From Streptosporangiaceae bacterium (GTDB lineage: Bacteria; Actinomycetota; Actinomycetes; Streptosporangiales; Streptosporangiaceae): a DNA stretch of 24,397 bases. Shown here piece after piece: positions 19,230 to 24,397 of the stretch (the first letter of the stretch is position 1; every line of letters begins with the position of its first letter). The DNA is taken from positions 1 through 24,397 of the forward strand of contig JAICWX010000113.1 in NCBI GenBank assembly GCA_025934635.1, in the 5' to 3' direction. Below the pieces are notes generated by a model, which worked only from the letters and a program-made list of their open reading frames with translations, was not told the DNA's origin and did not search any database. The translations under genes and the position numbers were made by a program.

Positions 19230-21649
19230 GAACCGCCGCCGCTGCGCGGCATCTCGAACCAGACCGCCTTGCCTTCCGGGGTCGGCCTCGATCCCCACCG
19301 GGTCGCCAGCTGCTCGACCAGGTAGAGGCCACGGCCGCCCTCGTCGGTCTCCCCCGCGGTGCGGATCCGGGGCAGCCTCAGGTCGGGGTCGAATACCTCT
19401 ACCCAGACCGAGGTCGCGCCGCGTCGCAACCGCACCGCGAACTCGCGCGGACCGGGCTCCGCCGCGACCTCGGGCAACGCGTCCGGCCAGGCGGCCGCGC
19501 CGGCCGCCACCGGAGCCGCCTGGGCGGGCACGGCGGTCTTCCTGGCCGCAGCGGACCGCCCGGGCGGGCGTGACTGCCCCCGGGCTGACCCCGGACTGGC
19601 GGACACCGCACTGGCCGGCACCGAACTGGCCGGCATAGCGCTGGCGGACACCGGCCGGGGACCGGCCGCGGCGCCGACCGGCGCGGGCATCATCAGCGGC
19701 TCCAGGTCGAAGTCCCGCTTGCGGTCCGGGCTGGGCGTTTCCGAGGCATGCAGGACCGCGTTGGTGACCACCTCGGAGACCAGCAGGCAGGCCAGCTCGG
19801 CCTGCCCGGAATCCATGCCCCAGGACCGGAACGTCTCGGCGGCCAGCCGCCTGGCTTCGGAGACCATGATCGGCTCGGCCGGGAAGGTCCGCTCGACCGA
19901 GGCGAGCTCGGACGGGGACGACTGCACCACCAAGATGGCCATGTCGTCATCGATGTCCCCGGGCACCGCGTACTCGGCCGCGGTGGCCACCGAGTCGGCG
20001 TCTCCGCTGGCCGCGGCGGCGCGCACCGCCTGCTGGAGCATCAGCACCGCCTCGGCCTCGGTGTAGTGACCCGAGCCGTCGGCGCGGGTCCGGCGGTCGG
20101 TCAGGCCATCGGTGTAGAACACCAGGATGGCCCCGGGCGGCATTCCGATCGTCTCCTCTTTGTAGGTGGGCAGGCCCCGGATGCCCTTGCCGCGCACGCC
20201 GAGCAGGACGCCCTTGTGCTGGAACTCGAGCTGCCGCACCTGGCCGGCGCTGACCAGCAGCGGGGCGTCGTGGCCGGCGTTCGCGAAGGTCAGTTCCCTG
20301 GACCAGGCGTCGTAGATCATGTAGATGCAGCTGGAGGTGGGCGGGTCGCCGACGGTGACCCCGTGCTCGTCGGCCGGGGCCAGCGAGCGGCACCAGTCGT
20401 CGAGCTTGCGCATGATGTCGGCGGGTGACTTCTCGTCCTGGGCGAACGCGCGCAGCGCCGCGCGCAGCTGGCCCATGATCGCGGCCGCCCGCGCCCCCCG
20501 GCCCTCGACGTCGCCGATGACGATCCCCACCCGTCCGGCCGCCAGCGGGATGATGTCGTACCAGTCGCCGCCGACCTGGGTCTGGATTCCCTGGCCCTGC
20601 GTCTCGAGCGGCTTGGCGGGCACGTACCGGCAGGCGACCTCGAGGCCGTCGAGCTCCGGGATCGCCTGCGGCAGCAGGCTCTTCTGGAACGCCAGCGCGG
20701 TCTGCCGCTCGGTCTCGAACAGCATCGCGTTGTCGATGGCGATGGCCACCCGGCTGGCGATGGCGCCGATGAGATCCCGGTCCGGGGCGTCGTAGTGCTG
20801 CTCGTCGCGTTCGGTCAGCCGGGACAGGGCCAGGCTCATCACGCCGAGCAGCTCGCCCCGGGCGTACAGCGGCGCCGCGATCACCGAGGTCAGCCCGGCT
20901 TCGTGCGCCGCCGACATGCTCTCCGGGCTGGGCGCCGGATAGTACTCATGGTCCAGGTCGTTGATGGCGATCGTGTCGAGCCGGGTCATCGCCTGCTGGC
21001 AGAAGTGGCCGTCCGGGTAGTGGATCTGCTCGCCTACCTGGGCCCAGGTTCCCGGTGGCGGTACCCACTCGCTGGCGTGCCGCATGGCCCGGCGGAACAG
21101 CTGCTCGCCCTGGAACAGGTCGATGAAGCAGTGATCGGCGAACTGCGGCACCAGGATCTCCGCCACGTGCTTGAGCGTGGTGCCGATCTCCAGCGAGCCG
21201 GCCAGCCGCTCGCCCACCCGCTCGAGCAGGGCGATCCGGTCCTGCTGGCTCTGCCCGTCGCGCCTGCTGGCCTCCCGGGCCAGGAGCACCGTCCCGTCGA
21301 TGTCCCCGCCGGGGTGCCGCAGCGGCACGGCCAGGACCCGGACGAGCGCGCGCGACCCGTCCCCGCGGGTGCTCTCCACCGTGCCTTCCCACGACCGGCC
21401 GCGCAGCACCTGGCCGGTCATGTCCTCGGTCCGGCGCACCCCGCCGCCGGCGAACAGGCCGAGGGACTCCACCGGGCAGCCGGCCAGCCGGGCCGCGTCG
21501 CCGGGGATGCGGAAAAGCTTAGCCGCGAAGTCGTTCAGGTAGATCAGGTTGCTCAGCCGGTCGGTGACCACGACGGCGATATCGGCGTGGCCCAGGACCA
21601 TGTCGGCGGGGAGGTAGGCGTCGAAAGCCGCGTCACCCCAGCCCGTCAC
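19226..21649 (-). CDS. PAS-GAF-SpoIIE phosphatase with C-terminal HATPase (RsbW-like) domain
   Basis: This 807-aa cytosolic signalling protein has four domains. A PAS domain (about 15-130) includes VVVTDRLSNLIYLNDFAAKL. A GAF domain (about 150-310) ends in ASRVAIAIDNAMLFETERQT. A PP2C/SpoIIE phosphatase domain (about 330-570) has metal ligands in VGGDWYDI, GDVEGRGARAA, NAGHDAPLL, VFYTDGLTD and DDMAILVV. The last is a GHKL ATPase domain, with an N-box around LLVSEVVTNAVLHA and a G-box at TDEGGRGLYLVEQLATRWG. Such proteins dephosphorylate and phosphorylate anti-sigma-factor antagonists in partner switching. About 99 residues of low-complexity Ala/Pro/Ser (636-734) are inserted in the kinase-like domain between the N- and G-boxes. 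The GTG at 21649 has GGGGAG eight bases upstream. It lies 42 bp behind the IdeR-like gene, probably in one transcript. No STAS antagonist gene is nearby. Confidence 0.93.
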   Translation of the reverse strand: MTGWGDAAFDAYLPADMVLGHADIAVVVTDRLSNLIYLNDFAAKLFRIPGDAARLAGCPVESLGLFAGGGVRRTEDMTGQVLRGRSWEGTVESTRGDGSRALVRVLAVPLRHPGGDIDGTVLLAREASRRDGQSQQDRIALLERVGERLAGSLEIGTTLKHVAEILVPQFADHCFIDLFQGEQLFRRAMRHASEWVPPPGTWAQVGEQIHYPDGHFCQQAMTRLDTIAINDLDHEYYPAPSPESMSAAHEAGLTSVIAAPLYARGELLGVMSLALSRLTERDEQHYDAPDRDLIGAIASRVAIAIDNAMLFETERQTALAFQKSLLPQAIPELDGLEVACRYVPAKPLETQGQGIQTQVGGDWYDIIPLAAGRVGIVIGDVEGRGARAAAIMGQLRAALRAFAQDEKSPADIMRKLDDWCRSLAPADEHGVTVGDPPTSSCIYMIYDAWSRELTFANAGHDAPLLVSAGQVRQLEFQHKGVLLGVRGKGIRGLPTYKEETIGMPPGAILVFYTDGLTDRRTRADGSGHYTEAEAVLMLQQAVRAAAASGDADSVATAAEYAVPGDIDDDMAILVVQSSPSELASVERTFPAEPIMVSEARRLAAETFRSWGMDSGQAELACLLVSEVVTNAVLHASETPSPDRKRDFDLEPLMMPAPVGAAAGPRPVSASAMPASSVPASAVSASPGSARGQSRPPGRSAAARKTAVPAQAAPVAAGAAAWPDALPEVAAEPGPREFAVRLRRGATSVWVEVFDPDLRLPRIRTAGETDEGGRGLYLVEQLATRWGSRPTPEGKAVWFEMPRSGGGS
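19595..19654 (-). repeat. Four 15-bp tandem repeats inside the phosphatase gene
   Basis: Four in-phase 15-bp units: ACTGGCGGACACCGC, ACTGGCCGGCACCGA, ACTGGCCGGCATAGC and GCTGGCGGACACCGG (plus strand). They encode Ala/Ser/Pro pentapeptides in the low-complexity insert of the HATPase domain. Units are 70-90% identical. Such in-frame arrays can change copy number without breaking the gene. Confidence 0.75.
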
Positions 21650-21691
21650 GCCCGCGCTCCCCGACCCAGGCAGCGTTTCCGGTTGATATCG

Positions 21692-22438
21692 TCACGCTCC
21701 GGCCACCGTTTGACACCGGCTGCTAATGGACACGAAAATGTGCCCGGCGATCTGACTGGGGAGTTCAGTCGAGATGGCGTCCATCGAGTCGCCGGCTGTC
21801 ACCCGTACACCATCGTCGCCTGCCATGAGAATCACCTCGCGTCCGGGTTGTATCCCGACGCGCTTGAGTTTAAGCATCAAAACAAGATCACTCTGAATTT
21901 GCTCGCCAATTCTGCGGATGACTACCTGCGTGTCGTCCGGTGTTGCGACCTTTGTCATCGCCTCACCCGCCTCATTCGTGGCCGTGCGCACGCGGGCGAG
22001 GGCCTCTTCGGGCAGCCCGAGTTCGACCAGCCCGGGAATGAGGTTGCCGTGCGGGCAGCACACCGGGTAGCCGAGCAGCTCGAGCAGGCGGCGCTCCACG
22101 CTCTCCGAGATCACGTGCTCCCAGCGGCACGCCTCGATGTGCACCTCCTCCCAGGGCAGCTTGATGACGCCGACCAGCAGGCACTCGGCCAGCCGGTGCT
22201 TGCGCATGACCCGGGTGGCGAGCGTGCGTCCGACTTCGCTCAGCGAGAGCTGCCGGTCCCCGGCCACGTGCAGCAGGCCGTCGCGCTCCATCCGGGCCAC
22301 CGTCTGGCTGACGGTCGGCCCGCTCTGGGTGAGCCGCTCGGCGATGCGCGCCCGCAGCGGGACGACGCCCTCCTCTTCGAGTTCGAAGATCGTCCGGAGG
22401 TACATCTCCGTCGTGTCTATAAGCCCCTGGGCTGTCAA
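21692..22438 (-). CDS. ideR: Iron-dependent repressor, IdeR/DtxR family
   Basis: This 248-aa metal-activated repressor is close to mycobacterial IdeR. The N-terminal winged helix carries DTTEMYLRTIFELEEEGVVP and the recognition helix in SGPTVSQTVARMERDGL. The dimer/metal domain keeps all expected ligands: Met in DTTEM, the His and Glu of RKHRLAE, and EEVHIEACRWEH with the Cys, Glu and His. Glu and Gln in IGEQIQSD supply the rest of the ancillary site. The C-terminal SH3-like domain is present. The start is TTG at 22438, preceded by GGAGGATGAG. Iron-loaded IdeR normally represses siderophore genes and activates storage genes; neither is in this window, and no clear iron box (TTAGGTTAG-type) was seen nearby. 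It sits 37 bp behind pdxH and 42 bp ahead of the phosphatase. An insert-like CCPHGNLIPG replaces the usual short turn. Confidence 0.92.
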   Translation of the reverse strand: MTAQGLIDTTEMYLRTIFELEEEGVVPLRARIAERLTQSGPTVSQTVARMERDGLLHVAGDRQLSLSEVGRTLATRVMRKHRLAECLLVGVIKLPWEEVHIEACRWEHVISESVERRLLELLGYPVCCPHGNLIPGLVELGLPEEALARVRTATNEAGEAMTKVATPDDTQVVIRRIGEQIQSDLVLMLKLKRVGIQPGREVILMAGDDGVRVTAGDSMDAISTELPSQIAGHIFVSISSRCQTVAGA

Positions 22439-22475
22439 CTCCTCATCCTCCTGCTTGTGATGCTATGCGCAGGCG

Positions 22476-23165
22476 CTAAGGGGAAATGCGCTCGACGACC
22501 CAGCCGCCGCCGTGGCGCCGGTAGCGCAGCCGGTCATGCAGGCGGAACGTGCCCGCCTGCCAGAATTCCACCGTTTCGGGCACCAGTACATAGCCGCCCC
22601 AGAAATCGGGCATCGGGATGGCCGCCGGCGGCGGCCAGCGCCGCTCGAGCTCGGCGACGCGGTCGTCGAGTTCCGCACGCGACCCGATGACCTGCGACTG
22701 CCTGCTGGCCCAGGCGCCGAGCTGCGACTGGCGCGGCCTGGACCGGTAATACGGCTCGCTGTCCGCCTGCGACAGGATGCGCACGCCGCCCTCGGCGGTC
22801 ACCTGGCGGCCCATGGCGAACCAGGGGAAGACCACGCAGGCCCGCTGGTTCGCGGCCAGGTCCTGCCCCTTGCGCGAGGTCCGGTTGGTATAGAACGTGA
22901 AGCCCGCCGGGTCGTGCGCCTTCAGCAGCACGGTGCGGGCCCGCGGCAGGCCCGCGCCGGAGACCGTGGCGAGTACCATCGCCGTCGGCTCGGGCAGGCC
23001 CCGTGCCTGCGCATCCGCCATCCACCGGGCGAACTGCGTCATCGGGTCCGGGGCCAGCCCGTCCTCGGTGAGGCCGGGCAGGCCGTCCGTGCTGGATGAC
23101 AGGCTGTCCGGCCGGGCGTCGGAGTTCCGGCCGGCCGCACCCCGATCACGCTGCGTCGTGTCCAT
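22476..23165 (-). CDS. pdxH: Pyridoxamine 5'-phosphate oxidase
   Basis: This 229-aa FMN enzyme oxidises pyridoxine- or pyridoxamine-5'-phosphate to pyridoxal-5'-phosphate, the last step of vitamin B6 salvage. After a disordered N-terminus of about 40 residues it has PMTQFARWMADAQ, RTVLLKAHDPAGFTFYTNRT, SRKGQDL (FMN phosphate binding), a middle stretch SQLGAWASRQSQVI and the C-terminal signature GGYVLVPETVEFWQAG and FRLHDRLRYRR, ending ERISP (the common ending is RLSP). The ATG at 23165 has GTGAGGATC about 10 bases upstream. It is divergent from citrate synthase 2, and heads a three-gene run with the iron regulator and the phosphatase, which begin within 37 and 42 bp. Confidence 0.95.
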   Translation of the reverse strand: MDTTQRDRGAAGRNSDARPDSLSSSTDGLPGLTEDGLAPDPMTQFARWMADAQARGLPEPTAMVLATVSGAGLPRARTVLLKAHDPAGFTFYTNRTSRKGQDLAANQRACVVFPWFAMGRQVTAEGGVRILSQADSEPYYRSRPRQSQLGAWASRQSQVIGSRAELDDRVAELERRWPPPAAIPMPDFWGGYVLVPETVEFWQAGTFRLHDRLRYRRHGGGWVVERISP

Positions 23166-23260
23166 AGGTAATGATCCTCACACCTGTTACGGCTACCGCA
23201 ACCCTGGTCAGGGGCGGTTGAATGGTAACGCTGGAATCGCCCCGGCCGCCTATCGACGCG

Positions 23261-23284
23261 GTTTTACGGCTCTACGGGGGGTAT
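23261..23284 (+). promoter_or_regulatory. Sigma-B/SigF-type promoter upstream of citrate synthase 2
   Basis: GTTTTA (23261-23266), 12 bp, GGGTAT (23279-23284). This matches the sigma-B-family pattern (GTTTAA, 12-15 bp, GGGTAT) at all but one base. Transcription would start near 23291, giving a leader of about 64 nt. A 6-bp hairpin GGCCTG-GCG-CAGGCC lies at 23285-23299 and a palindrome AGGGGCCCCT at 23303-23312 in the leader. Such promoters occur by chance, but this one is correctly placed. Confidence 0.55.
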
Positions 23285-23354
23285 GGCCTGGCGCAGGCCG
23301 TGAGGGGCCCCTGACACCCATGAGGACACCCCTGAAGACGGAGAGAGGAACCCG

Positions 23355-24397
23355 ATGTCGGACTTCAAGCCGGGCCTTGAGGGCGTCATCGCCTTCGAGA
23401 CGGAAATCGCCGAGCCGGACAAAGCGGGCGGTTCGCTCCGGTACCGCGGAGTTGACATCGAGGAGCTCGTGGGGCACGTCTCTTACGGGCATGTCTGGGG
23501 TCTTCTCGTGGACAATGCCTTCGCGCCCGGGCTGCCGCCGGCCGAGCCTTACCCGATCCCGGTCCATTCCGGCGATATCCGGGTCGACGTGCAGAGCGCC
23601 CTGGCCATGCTCGCGCCGGCCTGGGGGCTGCGGCAGCTCCTGGACATCAGCGACGAGCAGGCCCGTGAGGACCTCGCCCGGGCCTCGGTGATGGCGCTGT
23701 CCTTCGTGGCGCAGGCCGCCCGGGGCGTCGGGCTGCCGATGGTGCCGCAGCGCCTGGTGGACCAGGCCGGCACGATCACCGAGCGGTTCATGATCCGCTG
23801 GCGCGGCGAGCCGGACCCGCGGCACGTCAAGGCGGTCGACGCCTACTGGACGTCGGCGGCCGAGCACGGCATGAACGCCTCGACCTTCACCGCCCGGGTG
23901 ATCGCCTCCACCGGCGCCGACGTGGCCGCCGCCCTGTCCGGGGCGGTCGGCGCGATGTCGGGCCCGCTGCACGGCGGCGCGCCGGCCCGCGTCCTGGGCA
24001 TGATCGAGGAGGTCGAGCGGACCGGGGACGCCGCGGGCTACGTGACGTCCGTGCTGGACCGGGGCGAACGCCTGATGGGCTTCGGGCACCGGGTGTACCG
24101 GGCCGAAGACCCCCGCGCCCGGGTGCTCCGCCGCACGGCCAAGGAGCTGGGCGCGCCGCGGTACGAGGTCGCGCTGGCCCTGGAGAAGGCGGCCCTGGCC
24201 GAGCTCAGGTCGCGGCGCCCGGACCGGGTGCTCGAGACCAACGTGGAGTTCTGGGCGGCCATCGTGCTCGACTTCGCCGAGGTTCCCGCGCACATGTTCA
24301 CCTCGATGTTCACCTGCGCCCGGACGGCGGGCTGGGCGGCGCACATCCTGGAGCAGAAGCGCACCGGCCGGCTGGTCAGGCCGGCCGCCAGGTACAC
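23355..24397 (+). CDS. citA: Citrate synthase 2 (CitA type), 3' end beyond window
   Basis: The gene runs off the window; about 347 codons are visible, most of a citrate synthase of usual size (about 370-380). It starts MSDFKPGLEGVIAFETEIAE, with GGSLRYRGVDIEELV. The catalytic histidines are in GPLHGGAPARVL and MGFGHRVYR. The block where most citrate synthases have NVDF (catalytic Asp) reads TNVEFWAAIVLDF, so Glu stands at the Asp position; this seems to be usual in the actinobacterial citrate synthase 2 branch as I remember it. The end near the window edge, CARTAGWAAHILEQK, is typical of that branch. The ATG at 23355 has AGAGAGGAA in front. It makes citrate from oxaloacetate and acetyl-CoA in the TCA cycle; this second copy may serve under stress or in the methylcitrate reaction. 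Confidence 0.92.
   Translation, partial: MSDFKPGLEGVIAFETEIAEPDKAGGSLRYRGVDIEELVGHVSYGHVWGLLVDNAFAPGLPPAEPYPIPVHSGDIRVDVQSALAMLAPAWGLRQLLDISDEQAREDLARASVMALSFVAQAARGVGLPMVPQRLVDQAGTITERFMIRWRGEPDPRHVKAVDAYWTSAAEHGMNASTFTARVIASTGADVAAALSGAVGAMSGPLHGGAPARVLGMIEEVERTGDAAGYVTSVLDRGERLMGFGHRVYRAEDPRARVLRRTAKELGAPRYEVALALEKAALAELRSRRPDRVLETNVEFWAAIVLDFAEVPAHMFTSMFTCARTAGWAAHILEQKRTGRLVRPAARY

Noticed and set aside
21650..22475. IdeR iron box near the ideR-like gene
   Set aside because: No sequence like the TTAGGTTAG inverted repeat could be found in the gaps around the gene.
20795..22690. Plus-strand frame of about 630 codons opposite the phosphatase and ideR-like genes
   Set aside because: It spans two real minus-strand genes and their gap without any motif; chance open frame.
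23250..24344. Minus-strand frame opposite citrate synthase
   Set aside because: His/Arg/Gly-rich antisense shadow; the plus strand has an unmistakable citrate synthase.
1..24397. tRNA genes, CRISPR arrays, insertion sequences or integrase/attachment sites
   Set aside because: No cloverleaf-like sequence, regularly spaced repeat array, transposase or integrase motif was seen by eye in any part of the window.

Overview
The window is a stretch of actinomycete chromosome. GC is very high, third codon positions are strongly G/C, GTG and TTG starts are common, and some genes lack a Shine-Dalgarno site. Families typical of Actinomycetota are present: a SigR-type ECF sigma factor, an IdeR/DtxR regulator, a SpoIIE-type phosphatase with a kinase-like domain, protein O-mannosyltransferase and 'citrate synthase 2'. 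No species can be named from the sequence alone. I saw no rRNA, tRNA, CRISPR array, insertion sequence or phage genes, so this looks like an ordinary chromosomal region with several under-described genes.

Layout. 1-417 is the C-terminus of a GT39 protein O-mannosyltransferase. 662-1246 is an ECF sigma factor with no adjacent anti-sigma gene. 1260-9419, all on the minus strand, reads SDR dehydrogenase -> asparagine synthetase -> GT2/TagF fusion -> GT39-like membrane glycosyltransferase. The synthetase and the fusion overlap by 4 bp, and I infer a cell-envelope glycopolymer locus. A divergent, palindrome-rich region leads to a 14-TM DHA2 drug exporter (9552-11243), whose 3' end overlaps a KamA-like radical SAM gene on the other strand. 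After a 0.6 kb gap come plsX and argS (13225-16112), which overlap by 91 bp; argS looks leaderless.

16117-18997 holds a beta-helix protein whose signal peptide lies in another frame, a secreted Ala/Thr-rich protein of unknown function, a strong hairpin, and an orphan OmpR-type winged-helix protein with a repetitive tail. A 55-aa two-helix membrane protein (19046-19213) meets, tail to tail, a minus-strand run of pdxH -> ideR-like -> PAS-GAF-SpoIIE-HATPase phosphatase. Divergent from pdxH, the window ends inside a citrate synthase 2 gene.

How the parts may work together (inference). The asnB/TagF/GT39 genes would build or decorate an envelope polymer or peptidoglycan. The SpoIIE-type protein carries phosphatase and RsbW-like kinase domains of the kind that control sigma-B-type factors. 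The promoter-like sequence upstream of citrate synthase (GTTTTA-N12-GGGTAT) fits the sigma-B/SigF consensus, which suggests a link between that signalling protein and its neighbour. Non-coding structures worth attention are an 11-bp-period triple repeat upstream of the ECF gene, a 12-bp inverted repeat just before the GT39 ribosome-binding site, two palindromes before the exporter, and mutually exclusive hairpins between convergent stop codons.
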